This document shows, piece after piece, positions 34,149-48,300 of a DNA stretch of 64,000 nt. Each line of letters opens with the position of its first letter. Position 1 is the first letter of the stretch. Source of the stretch: Microglena sp. YARC (Eukaryota > Chlorophyta > Chlorophyceae > Chlamydomonadales > Chlamydomonadaceae); the NCBI GenBank assembly GCA_022414725.1, contig CM039466.1, forward strand, positions 19,971,970 through 20,035,969. The letters are read 5' to 3'. A program made the translations under genes and the position numbers. The notes under the pieces are model-generated. The model did no database searches and was not told the origin of the DNA. It saw only the letters and a program-made list of their open reading frames with translations.

Positions 34149-37100
34149 CAGTCTGTATGTACGTATCTATCCAGCGGTAGGCCAAATAGGCTCAAGGGAC
34201 TTGCCCAACAGTGACAGGAAGAGCTAAAAAGAAAAAGAATGTATATCTTACCATCAATCAAGCAACACGTAATCACAAGCAATACAGAATCCCAAGCAAC
34301 ATGTAATCACAAGCAATACAGAATCCCAAGCAACATGTAATCACAAGCAATACAGAATCCCAAGCAACATGTAATCACAAGCAATACAGAATCCCAAGCA
34401 ACATGTGATCACAAGCAATACAGAATCCCAAGCAACATATAATACATAGCAATATATAATCATAAGCAACATATAATCATAAGCAATATACATAACTTAC
34501 CATCAACAGCCTCAATGCCAGCTGCCTTGGCGATCTCCTTCACTCTCGAATTCTTCAACTTAAAGAAGTCCCCATCACTGTCACTGCTGTTGCCCCCGTC
34601 GTCAGCACCCCCGTCGTCATCGCCCAGTTGGCGGAGCCCGGCCTTCCCTGCCGGCACTACGGCAGTACGGCCGTACACGAAGCTGGTGAGGTCCTGTCCA
34701 CGGGTAGAGAAGAGCGCGGACGCACGGCCGAGCATGCCTGATTTCCACTTTGCCGCCGCTCCGAGGCCTGAGACAGTGTACGGTGGGGTATTCATGCATG
34801 TGTGTACATATATATGTGTGTGAACCTTTTTGAGGTATGTTAATGAGACCATGGGTAGCGAAGAGCGCGGACGCACGACCGAGCATGCCTGCCTTCCACT
34901 TTGCCGCTGCTCCGAGGCCTGAGACAGTGGATGGTGGGGTATTTATGCATGTGTGTATATATAGATTTGAGTGTGTGAGTGTGTGTGTGCCTTTTTCAGG
35001 TGTGTTAATGTATACTATATTATTGCTGCGTTATAGACACCTCCGTCTTCGCGTTTGTATGTAGCTATTGGATTCATGGAACTGTCTTCTCATCTCATTA
35101 CAACTCAAATCAACAGGGTATCAGACCTATATTATTGCTGCTTTATGACACCACAGGTGGAAAAGAGCGACGACGCATGACCGAGACAGTGGATGGTGGG
35201 GTATTTCTGCATGTGTGCATATATATATACATGTGTGTGTGAACCTTTTTCAGCTGTGTTGATGACACCACATGTGGAGAAGAGCGACGACGCATGACCA
35301 AGCACGCCTGATTTCCACTTTGCCGCTGCTCCAAGGAATGCAATAATGGATGGAAGGGTACCATGAACCACCACCACCACTAGCCTTGTTAGCAGACACC
35401 TAAACTGATCATCAATATCTCACGGCACACTTCGAATCAGGTTGCAGTCAACTTGTAAGCCTATTCACCTACCACATATGATCATATTAAAACACGAAAC
35501 ACAGTTATCAGCACCCACCTTTACCATCTATTCACCTTCACCTTCACCCTATCAGCACCCACCTTCACCCTCTATTCACCTTCACCTTATCAGCACCCAC
35601 CTTCACCTTATCAGCACCCACCTTTACCATCTATTCATCTGCACGATCCGACTCATCCTCGGACTCCGAGCCATCCTCCTCCCCCTGCTGCCCCCCCCCC
35701 CCCACCAATACCCACCTCCACACCACCACCACTAGCCTCATCTCAGCACCCACCTCCACCATCCTCACCCTCACAGCTATCTTCCCCCCCCCTGCCCCCT
35801 CACCACCAATACCCACCTCCTCACCACCGCCACCACCACCACCGCTAGCCTCGTCTCAGGACCACCTTCGCCATCCTCATCTTCACAGCTGTCCTCCCCT
35901 CCTGCTCCCCCCTTCCCATCAACACCAACATCGTCACCACCACCACCACCACCAGCCTCATCTCAGGACCCACCTTCATCATCATCCGCCTCATCCTCAG
36001 ACTCCGAGCCATCCTCCTCCCCCTGCTCCCCCTCCCCACCAATACCCACCTCCTCACCACACCACCACCACCACTAGCCTCCTCTCGCCACCCACCTTCG
36101 TCATCCTCATCTTCATCATCCGACTCATCCTCGGACTCCGAGCCATCCTCCTCCCCCTGCTCCCCCCTCCCCACCAATACCCACCTCCTCACCACCACCA
36201 CTAGCCTTCTCTCGTCACCCACCTTCGTCATCCTCATCTTCATCATCCGACTCATCCTCGGACTCCGAGCCATCCTCCTCCCCCTGCTCCCCCTCCCCAC
36301 CAATAACCACTTCCCCATCTCCACCACCACCACCACCACCACTAGCCTTCTCTCGTCACCCACCTTCGTCATCCTCATCTTCATCATCCGACTCATCCTC
36401 GGACTCCGAGCCATCCTCCTCCCCCTGCTCCCCCCTCCCCACCAATACCCACCTCCTCACCACCACCACCACCACCACTAGCCTTCTCTCGTCACCCACC
36501 TTCGTCGTCCTCATCTTCATCATCATCCGACTCATCCTCGGACTCCGAGCCATCCTCCTCCCCCTGCTCCCCCCTCCCACCAATACCCACTTCCCCATCT
36601 CCACCACCACCACTAGCCTCCTCTCGCCACCCACCTTCGTCATCCTCATCTTCACCATCCGACTCATCCTCATCTTCATCATCCGACTCATCCTCGGACT
36701 CCGAGCTTTCTCCCTCCCCTGCTCCCCCCTCCCCACCAATACCCACCTCCTCACCACCACCACCACCACCACTAGCCTCATCTCAGCACCCACCTCCACC
36801 ATCCTCACACTCACAGCTATACTCCCCCCCCCCCTTCTCCCCCTCACACCAATACCCACCTCCTCACCACCGCCACCACCACCACCGCTAGCCTCGTCTC
36901 AGGACCCACCTTCATCATCCTCATCTTCATCATCCGACTCATCCTCGGACTCCGAGCTTTCCTCCTCCCCCTCCGCCCTCTGCTCCCCCGCTCCATCGAC
37001 GACCGCCACATCATCAGCGCCGAACACAGCGCGACGCCTCACTCGCCCACCAGAGCCGTCTGCAACAGCCCCCGTGGGCATGCCCTTGGGCAAAGCCCTC

Positions 37101-40100
37101 TTCTTTCGGTCCTGATCACCCTCCTCCCCTGCATCGCCCTCCTCGGCACCTGCATCCTCATCGTCACTCCACTCGCTGCCGGATTCTTCCTCCTCATCAT
37201 CACTACCCTCTTCATCCTCATCCCCGTCCTCATCCTCATCCATGTCGCTGTCCTCATCGTCATCACTATCACCTCCAGCAGCTGAGCCAGTAATCATCTT
37301 GCTCCTGCCGAACAGCTGGATCTTACTCTTCTCCAACTTCTCATCCACCGTCTCCTCCACCCCCTGCAAGCAATCAATCCGCACTGTTGTTAATCATACA
37401 TTCATTTTACTATCACTATTGACTTAAGCAGCAAAGACAGTGATCATCTTCCTCCTGCCGAACAGCTGGATATTACTCTTCTCCAACTTCTCATCCACCG
37501 TCTCCTCCACCCCCTGCAAGCAATCAATCCGCACTGTTGTTACTTATATGTTCATTTTACTATCACTTTCAGCTTCAGAAGCAAAGCCAGTGATCATCTT
37601 GTTACGAACAGCTGGATACAGCTCCTCTCCAACTTCTCATCCACCGTCTCCTCCACCCCCTGCAAGCAATCAATCTGCACTGTTGTTAATCATATACTCA
37701 TTTCTTCACCACCTGCAATCAATCAATCCGCTATGCTGTTAATAATTGCACTTCAACGATGCTGTTAGTGTTCTAATCTTGCTCCTTCCGAACAGCTGGA
37801 TTTCACTCTTCTCCAACTTCTCATCCGCCGTCTCCTCCTCCCCCTGCAAGCAATCAATCTGCACTGTTGTTAATCATATTTTCCTTGATTCATTACCTGC
37901 AATCAATCAATCCGCTATGCTGTTAATGCACCGTTGAAGTGATGTCACTTCAACGGTGCTGTTAGTGTTATAATCTTGCTCCTTCCGAACAGCTGGATTT
38001 TGCTCTTCTTCAACTTCTCATCCGCCGTCTCCTCCACCCCCTAAGTACACATGCATATCTGCAAGTACACATGCATAACTTCAATTACACATGCATAACT
38101 GCAAGTACACATGCATACCTGCAAGCAGCGACCCTGTTGTGCCATTTGTACCGTTCGTACACCATTTGTATCTGCAAGAACACATGTGTACCTGCAAGCT
38201 GCGGTCCATGCGCGCTAGGTTTTGGAGCCCGACTGCGAGATTGAGGCAATTTTGTAAACTCCATCTTGGCGCAGCGCGCAGATTTCTGTTTTCAGTCGAG
38301 TCAAAAGCGCAACCAAAATGACTAAGTGTAGCACCCTGATGCAGCCTCTTTAGCGATTAACAATGGTCTAATGGTAGTCCAGATTGCTGAAGAATGAAGA
38401 GTCGGGGGTTCGACTCCCCCTTCGGTCGCTCTTGGCGTTGCAGGTCGTCGTCAACCGCGATGGTAGCTTGTCCAGTTGAGGTAGGAGACCGCTCCCCACC
38501 CGCGTACGACGGGCTCCCTTAACACCACGCCCCATCAGGCGTTATCATTAATTTACCCTGATGCGTACCTGCAAGTACACATACGTACAGATTCCATCAA
38601 CATGTGTACCTTGTGTTCCCCATCGTAACGCTTGTCTAACATTTGTACACCATTCGTATCTGCAAGTACACGCATGCGTACCTGCAAGCTGCGGACCATG
38701 CTCTGTCCAGCATCCTCTTCCTCGGTGATCACACAACCAGTGGTCTCGGCACCCTGGCGGTTTGAGAACTGTACTTTCCAGTCAGGGATGTCGATGTACA
38801 CAGCATCCTTATCGTACAGCAGCCCCCCTACATCAGCCATGGGGGCGTACAGCACTTTCTCCTTCTGGCTCAGTCCCCGCTTCCTGACGCTGTCGGGGAG
38901 GGGGCAGGGGTCTGGGAGCGCATCCAGCTCCTGTGGGAAGGGTTTAGGGTTAGGGGTATGGGTTAAGGGTATGGGGTTAGGGTTAGGGTTAAGGGTATGG
39001 GGTATGGGTTATGGGGTATGGGGTATGGTTAAGGGTATGGGGTATGGGGTATGGGTATGGGGTATGGGTTATGGGGTATGGGGTATGGGTATGGGGTATG
39101 GGGTATGGGTATGGGGTATGGGTTATGGGGTATGGGGTATGGGTTAAGGGTATGGGGTTAGGGTATGGGGTTAGGGTATGGGGTTAGGGGTATGGGTTAA
39201 GGGTTTAGGGTTAGGGGTATGGGTTAAGGGTCTTGATGTTTCTCACTAAAACCCTGCTTCCTGATGCTGTCGGGGAGGGGGCAGGGGTCTGGGAGCGCAT
39301 CCAGCTCCTGTGGGAAGGGTTTATGGTTAGGGGTATGGGTTAAGGGTCTTGATGTTTCTCACTAAAACCCTGCTTCCTGATGCTGTCGGGGAGGGGGCAG
39401 GGGTCTGGGAGCGCATCCAGCTCATATAGGCAGGGTTTAGGGTTCCGGGCTTAGGGTTTAGGGTTTAAGGGTTTGGGGTTCGGTTTTAATTGTTTTGGAG
39501 ATCTTCAATTATAGAGAGAGGGGTTGGTGGTAGGTGGTAGAGAGGGGTTGGTAGTTGGTGGTAGTGTCGGGGAGGGGGCAGGGGTCTGGGAGCGCATCCA
39601 TCTCATGTGGGCAGGGTTTAGGGTTGCGGGCTTAGGGTTGGGGGTTTAAGGGTTTGGGGGTTGGTGGTTGGTGGTAGTGTCAGGGGGGGGCAGGGGTCTG
39701 GGAGCGCATCCAGCTCCTGTGGACAGGGTTTAGGGTTTGGGGTTCAGGGTTTGGGAATTAGGGGTTTGAGGTTTGGTTTTAGTTGTTTTGGAGGTCTTCA
39801 ATTAAAGAGAGAGGGGTTGGTGGTAGTTGGTAGAGAGGGGTTGGTAGTTGGTGGTAGTGTCGGGGAGGGGGCAGGGGTCTGAGTTCGCATCCAGCTCCTG
39901 TGGGAAAGGTTTAGGGTTTAGGGTTTGTGGATGGGTTGGGTTGGGTTGAGTGCGAGTGCGGTTGAGAGCGGGAAGGTTGGGGGGGTGGTACTAACAACTT
40001 ATAAATACATAAATAAATAAAATAAATAAATGAACAATACAAATGAATAAAATAAAATAAATAAATAATACAAATGCAATAGGATATGAATGTACAAAAC

Positions 40101-43100
40101 AAAGTCAACGTCCCTAGTGGAGCTTGCCTGTATGGTGTAGTCTCCCACTCCAGCCAGATGCACCTTCGCACAGTCTTTCATTTTGCAACCCCAAAGCTGC
40201 CCACAGGTTCAAAAAACTAATAAATAAAAATAAATAAAATAAATTCAATAATACAACAAAGTAAATTATAAAATAAATTATACTAATGCAACAGGAGATG
40301 AGTGTGCAAAACAAAGTCAATGGCCCTGGACAAGCCCACCTGGATGGTGCAGTCTCCCACTCCAGCCAGATGCACCCTTGCATCGTCCTCCATAATTCAA
40401 CCCCACATCTGCCCACAGGTTCAAAAAGCAAATAAATAAATAAAAAGTAAATAAAATAAAATAAATAAGTCATACAAATGCAATAGGATTTGAGTGTGCG
40501 AAACGAAGTCAATGGCCCTGGACAAGCCCACCTGGATGGTGTAGTCTCCCACTCCAGCCAGATGCACCCTTGCATCGTCTTCCATAATGCAACCCCACAG
40601 CTGCCCACAGGTTTAAAAAAGTATTAAAACATGCAATAGGATATGAGTGTGCAAAACAAAGCCAATGGCCCTGGTCAAGCGCACCTGGATGGTGTAGTCT
40701 CCCACTCCAGCCAGAGTCCCCCACGCCAGCCAGAGGCACCCTTACAAAAATGCATTAGGATATGAGTGTGCAAAACAAAGTCAATGGCTCTCCAATTAGA
40801 GCTATACACCAGAGCGCATTGGCCCTTCACCTACAGAACTACACCAAGGTGAAGCGCACCTGGATGGTGTAGTCTCCCACTCCAGCCAGAGTCCCCCACG
40901 CCAGCCAGAGGCACCCTTACAAAAATGCATTAGGATATGAGTGAGCAAAACAAAGTCAACGGCTCTCCAAGTAGAGCTATACACCAAAGCTCATTGGCCC
41001 TTCACCTACAGAACTACACCAAGGTGAAGCGCACCTGGATGGTGCAGTCTCCCACTCCAGCCAGAGTCCCCCACGCCAGCCAGAGACACCCTTACAAAAA
41101 TGTGAAAGGATATGAATACATGAGTGTGCAAAACAAAGTCAATGGCTCTCCACCTAGAGCTGCACCAAAGCTCATTGGCCCTTCACCTACAGAGCTACAC
41201 CAAGGTGAAGCGCACCTGAATGGTGTAGTCTCCCACTCCAGCCAGATGCACCCTTGCGCCGTCCTTCATGTTGGTGCCCCGTAGGTATCCATAGAGGACG
41301 ATCTCACGGTCACACTTTGGTGTAGCTCGCACAATCTCGCGAGGAGTGATGTCCTGGAAAAAAGTGATTGTGGGGTGGGGTGGGTTGGGTTGGGGTGGGG
41401 TGGGGTGGGGGTAGGTGGGGTGGGGTGGGGGGGATGGGAGGGGGGGGTGGGGGATGGGAGGGGGAGGTATGCCCTGAGAAAAAGTAGCTGTGGGCGGGGG
41501 GGGTGATGAAGTGGGGTGTGAGCAAACACATTTCTATCACTGAAATAATAAAAATAGAGGATCGACCCAAGTTCAACACCCCTCCCCCCCCCCCCCCCCC
41601 TGTATATATGGACACACTGGACGCACGGGACACATAGAAACACTGACACACACAGACAGACACACACAAACACACAAACACAGACACACACAGACACACA
41701 CAAACACAGACGCACACACACAGACACAAAAAAAGACACACACAAGCACACACACAAAAACACACACACAAACTCAAGACACACACAAACACACACACAA
41801 ACTCAGACACACACAAACACAGACACAAACACACACACAGACACAAACACAAGCGCATACACACACAAACACACTGGAACACACAAAACACAGATAGGTG
41901 CAAGCACTACAGCTTGCAGTGACCCACAATCATCCCTGTGGCTACGATGGCAGGTGCAAGCACTACAGCTTGCAGTGACCCACAATCATCCCTGTGGCTA
42001 CGATGACAGGTGCAAGCACGACAGCTTGCAGTGACCCACAATCATCCCTGTGGCTACGATGACAGGTGCAAGCACTACAGCTTGCAGTGACCCACAATCT
42101 TCCCTGTGGCTACGATGGCAGGTGCAAGCACTACAGCTTGCAGTGACCCACAATCATCCCTGTGGCTACGATGGCAGGTGCAAGCACTACAGCTTGCAGT
42201 GACCCACAATCATCCCTGTGGCTACGATGGCAGGTGCAAGCACTACAGCTTGCAGTGACCCACAGTCATCCCTGTGGCTACGATGACAGGTGCAAGCACT
42301 ACAGCTTGCAGTGACCCACAATCATCCCTGTGGCTACGATGACAGGTGCAAGCACTACAGCTTGCAGTGACCCACAATCATCCCTGTGGCTACGATGACA
42401 GGTGCAAGCACTACAGCTTGCAGTGACCCACAATCATCCCTGTGGGTACGATGACAGGTGCAAGCACTACAGCTTGCAGTGACCCACAATCATCCCCGTG
42501 ACTGCGATGAGTCTTTTATCTCACCTCAAATATGACAGCAAGCACGTAGGATGGGAGAGGCACCATGTGACCAGACACACTGAACACACAGGATATACAG
42601 ACACAGACACAAACACACAGACAAACACACACAAACAAACACACAAAGACACACACAGACAAACACACACACGCAAGCACACACAGATAGGTGCAAGCAA
42701 TACAGCTTGCACTGGCCCACAATCATCCCTGTGGCTATGATGAGTCTTTTATCTCACCTCAAATCTGTCAGCAAGCACGTAGGGATGCAATGTAAGCAGA
42801 CACATTGACCGCACAGGATACATGGACACAGACACACAAACACACTAACACACTGACACACACATACACATATCTCACCTCAAATCTATCAGCAAGCACG
42901 TAGGGATGGGACAGGTGCCATGTGAGCAGACACACTGAACGCACAGGATATACAAACAGACACAACGCACACAGACACACAAACAAACAGACACACACGA
43001 TCACAGACACACAGACAGGTGCAAGTTCTACTGCCTGCAGTGATCTACAGTCACCCCCGTGGTTACAGTGAGTCATTCATATCGGGTTTCAGTTCATTCA

Positions 43101-45184
43101 TGCCTTTTCTTTGAATTTCAGTTCATCAATGCTTTTTACACACACATATCTCACCTCAAATCTGTCAGCAAGCACGTAGGGATGGGACAGGCGCCATGTA
43201 AGTGGTCGCATCTTCATGATCGAAATGAATCGAGCCAAGTTCAGCACCTCACGCTGTGGATACAAAGAAGGTACAGGGGTCAGAAGGTGCAGGGGGTTAA
43301 GAAAATACAGGGGGTCAGAAAGTACAGGGGACAGAAGGTACAGGGGGTTAAGAAGGAACAGGGGTCAGAAGGGACAGGGGTCAGAAGGGTTTAGGGCATT
43401 CGTAGATCTTTCCATTTGTTCTTTGAAACCACTTGTGTGCATCTGCGTTGTGAAGAATGTGCACTTGCATTTTTGGCGGAGCCTCCTCTTCAAGGGGGCG
43501 GGAGCCCCCATGTTTACCCATTTGTCCGTCTGACCGACCATGCATCCATCCGACCATCCGTCTAACCGTGCTGAAGCCTGACACGTCAGCCAACAGTCTC
43601 GAAACTAACTCGCTTCCGTTGCCGCCTGTCGCTCCCTCGCGATCACTTTCCGCCATTTTTTAGCGTCGCAGGCGACGCTGCATAGAGCTTGTCTAATATA
43701 TAAACTATTATTCGCTCACCTTGAGCTGTTTTCCATGCTGGCAGCCACTGAAGTAGAAGAGTTTTGCACCATCGTAGAGCTGTCCATTTATTTTGTTAAC
43801 CACTTGTGTGCGTCTGTGTTGTGAAGTACATTCACTTGCATTTTCTGATATATAAACTATTATTTGCCCACTTTGATAGCAGATAAAACCATTCATAACC
43901 TGCCTTGAGATATTTGCCATGCTGGCACAGCCACTGAGGTAGAAGAGCTACGCACCAAAATAGATCTAAGTCAAGAAATTGTGTGAAACCACTTGTGCGT
44001 GTGCTCAAGTGTGTTTTTGTTGTGGACTGCACTTCGTGCACATTTGCAATTGATGTCATAACCTACCTTGAGCTATTTGACATGCTGGCAGCCACTGAGG
44101 CAGCCACTGAGGCAGCTACTGAGGCAGAAGAGCTTGGCGCCATCGTAGATCTGTCCATCTATTTTTTTAAACCACTTGTGTGTGTCTGCGTTGTGAAGTA
44201 AATTCACTTGCATTTTCTAATATATAAACTATTATTCGCCCACCTAGATAGTAGATAAAACCATTCATAACCTGCCTTGAGGTATTTGCCATGCTGGCAG
44301 CCACTGAGGCAGAAGAGCTTCGCACCATAATAGATCTCAGTCCATTTATTTTTTGAAAACACTCGCGTGCGTCTGTGTTGTGAAGTATATGAATGCACTT
44401 GCAGTATATGCACTTGCATTTTCTAACATATAAACTATTATTCGCCCACCTTGAGATATTTGCCATGCTGGCACAGCCACTGAGGTAGACGAGTTTAGCA
44501 ACATCGTAGATCTGTCCATTTATTTTTTGAAACCACTTGTGTGCGTCTGTGTTGTGAAGTACATGAATGCACGTGCAATCTATGCACTTTCATTTTCTAA
44601 CAAATAAACTATTATTCTTCAACCTAAAGATATTTGCCATGCTGGCAGCCACTGAGGTAGAAAAGCTTTGCACCATCGCAGATCTCAGTCCAGAAGCTTT
44701 TAACCACATTATACATGTTTGAATGTGTTGGTGTGTGTAAGCGTTTTGAACTGGATTTTGTACATACCATAATTGTGTAATTAATGTACCATTCATATCT
44801 GATATGCCATTCATCACCCACTTTGAGATATTTGCCATGCTGGCAGCCACTGAGGTAGAAGAGCTTTGCACCATCGTAGATCTCAGTCCAGAAGCGTGCC
44901 TTCAGCTTCTTCTTCGTCTTCTTCAGCTTTGTCACATCCGTGAAGCCGTCCAAGTGCGTGAGCACACCCATGACCTTGGGAAAGCCATGCACCTATGTGT
45001 GGGTGGATGAGGGTGTGTGCGTGTGAGTGTGTGTGTGTGTGTGGGGGGGGGGGGGGGGCAAGGGTGAAAAATTGGGTATAAAACAGCTATGTTGCTTCAG
45101 TGAAGCTGTCCAAGTGCGTGAGCACACCCATGACCTTGGGAAATCCATGCACCTGTGTGTGTGTGTGTGTGTGTGGTGGTGGTG

Positions 45185-45251
<67 letters not shown>

Positions 45252-45336
45252 TATGGGCGTAAAAACAGCTTAGTCACGTCCGTGAAGCCGTCCAAGTGCG
45301 TGAGCACACCCATGACCTTGGGAAAGCCATGCACCT

Positions 45337-45367
<31 letters not shown>

Positions 45368-48300
45368 GTGGTGGTGGTGGTGGGGGGGGGGGGGGGGGGA
45401 GGGGAACATGGGTATAAAAAGAGCTTAGTCACATGGGTGAAGCCGTCCAAGTGAGTGAGCACACCCATGACCTTGGGAAAGCCATGCACCTATGTGTGTG
45501 TGTGTGTGCGTGGGGGGGAGGGGGGGGCACGGAAAATGTACAAATACAGTATGGGTGTAATACATGGGTAGCAATAAGATATGGGTACTATGAAATGGGT
45601 TTTATATATGTCTGAAAATGTGTAAAAAACATGGGTAGAGAACATTTATCTGCATGCATGCGGAAAAAGCACTACAAAACACGCGAGCACGCCCATTAGA
45701 CTACATAGCCAGTCAGAGGAGCTGCCTAGAAGCTACTCCTTGTAGCCGAAAATCCAAAAATCAGTGCAGCTCCAGGTTCATCAAAATAGCCAGCCAGAGG
45801 AGCTGCCTAGAAGCTGCTCCTTGTAGCTGAAAATCAGACAATCAGAAAATGAGTTCAGCTTCAGGTTTGTCAAAATAGGCAATCAGAAACATAGTGCAGC
45901 CCATACCTGGAGCAAGTTCAAGAACTCGAAGGTTTCCATCTCGAATCCGAAAGAGCCGTCAATCATCAGCAGCACCAGGTCTGCGTACTTCGCTGCATCG
46001 AGCTGCAGGGTGGTCAAGGACGTGGAGAGGTTGGTAGTGTGGGGGGAGGTGAGTGTGGGTGTGTGAAGTTGGGTGGGGTGGGGTGTGTGGGGGTGGGGTG
46101 GGTGTGTGTGTGTGGGGGTGGTGTGTGTTGGGGGGGGGGGGATAGTGAGTGTAGGGTTAGGCATACTTAACCGCGTCCAGCTGCAGGGTAGCCAAGGACG
46201 TGGAGAGGTTGTTGTTGGTGTGTGCGTGTGCAAGTGAGTGGGTGGTTGGGTGGGTTGGGAGTTGGGGGTGGGGGGGGCAGGATTGGGGGGGGTGGGGGGG
46301 CAGGATTGGGAAAGTGAGAGTAGGGTTAGGCGTACTTACCGCTTCGAGTTACAGGGTAGTCAAGGAGGTGGAGAGTTGTTGTTGGTGTGTGCGTGTGCGA
46401 GTGAGTGGGTGGTAGGGTGGGTTGGGAGGTTGGGGGGGCAGGATAGGGGGGTGGGGGGGCAGGATTGGGAAAGTGAGAGTAGGGTTAGGCGTACTTAACC
46501 GCTTCGAGTTACAGGGTAGCCAAGGACGTGGAGAGGTTGTCGTTGGTGTGCGTGTGCAAGTGAGTGGGTGGTTGGGTGGGTTGGGAGGTTGGGGGTGGGG
46601 GGTGGGGGGGGGCAGGATTGGGAAAGTGAGAGTAGGGTTAGGCATACTTAACCGCTTCGAGTTACAGGGTAGTCAAGGACGTGGAGAGGTTGTTGTTGGT
46701 GTGTGCGTGTGCAAGTGAGTGGGTGGTTGGGTGGGTTGGGAGGTTGGGGGGTGGGGGGTGGGGGGGGCAGGATTGGGAAAGTGAGAGTAGGGTTAGGCAT
46801 ACTTAACCGCTTCGAGTTACAGGGTAGTTCAAGGACGTGGAGAGGTTGTTGTTGGTGTGTGCGTGTGCAAGTGAGTGGGTGGTTGGGTGGGTGGGTGGGT
46901 GGGTGGGTGGGTGGGGGGCAGGATTGGGAAAGTGAGAGTAGGGTTAGGCATACTTAACCGCTTCGAGTTACAGGGTATTCAAGGACGTGGAGAGGTTGCT
47001 GTTGGTGTGTGCGTGTGCGAAGTGAGTGGGTGGTTGGGTGGGTTGGGAGGTTGGGGGGTGGGGGGGTGGGGGGGGCAGGATTGGGGAAAGTGAGAGTAGG
47101 GTTAGGCATACTTAACCGCTTCGAGTTACAGGGTAGTCAAGGACGTGGAGAGGTTGTTGTTGGTGTGTGCGTGTGCAAAAGTGAGTGGGTGGTTGGGTGG
47201 GTGGGGTAGGGGGTGGGGGTGGGGGTGGGGGGGGCAGGATTGGGAAAGTGAGAGTAGGGTTAGGCATACTTAACCGCTTCGAGTTACAGGGTAGTCAAGG
47301 ACGTGGAGAGGTTGTTGTTGGTGTGTGCGTGTGCAAGTGAGTGGGTGGTTGGGTGGGGTTGGGAGGTTGGGGGGTGGGGGGGCAGGATTGGGGGTGGGTG
47401 GGGGGGTGGCAGGATTGGGAAAGTGAGAGTAGGGTTTAGGCGTACTTAACCGCTTCGAGTTACAGGGTAGTCAAGGAGGTGGAGAGGTTGTTGGTGGTGT
47501 GTGCGTGTGCGAGTGAGTGGGTGGTTGGGTGGGTTGGGAGGTTGGGGGTGGGGGGGGGCAGGATTGGGAAAGTGAGAGTAGGGTTAGGCGTACTTAACCG
47601 CTTTCGAGTTACAGGGTAGTCAAGGACGTGGAGAGGTTGATGGTGTTGGTGTTGGTGGGTGAGTGTGGGTGGGTGGGTGGGTGTTTGTGTGTAACTAAGT
47701 GGCTTCGGTCCGCTGCACTCGATTATGTTGCCACCTGTCGCTCCCATAGCCAACACTCTCCGCCAATTCCTGAGTCGCTTGCAACTGCACTTAAGACTTG
47801 TTCATGAAACCTGAAGATGTAATTGTGACACATGGACTAAATAACTAAGTAACTAAGTAACTATGTAACTAACTCACTCACTAATTCATTCATTCATTCA
47901 TTAACAAACTAACTAACTTACTCACTAATTCATTCATTCATTAATTAACAAACTAACAAACTAACAAACTCACTCACTAATTCATTCATTAATTAACAAA
48001 CTAACAAACTAACTAACTCACTCACTAATTCATTCATTAATTAATTAACAAACTAACAAACTAACTAACTCACTCACTAATTCATTCATTCATTAATTAA
48101 CAAACTAACTAACTCACTCACTAATTCATTAATTAATTAATTAACAAACTAACTAACTAACTAACTAACAAATTAACTAACTCAGGGACGTTTTTGACCC
48201 CTTCATTCCTGTTTAAAAAAACTTTCAAGCAAGCGATGCAACAATGCGACTAAGAAGTCTACGTTGGCAAATCAAGTTCCGCGAGATGGGGAAGCCTGAG

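Noticed and set aside
38352..38430. Functional tRNA gene
   Set aside because: The anticodon arm is not convincing, and the same sequence with the same extra body recurs at 50065 with target duplications; called SINE instead.
41897..42510. Regular 60-bp repeats considered as a CRISPR array
   Set aside because: Units are contiguous with no unique spacers, and the genome is eukaryotic.
47700..47760. Minus-strand GGNIIECSG as a candidate for the BMS1 IIEC/VEC exon
   Set aside because: The sequence belongs to dispersed repeat family D, and the true exon ([16 protein letters not shown]) was found at 49262-49314 with fitting phases.
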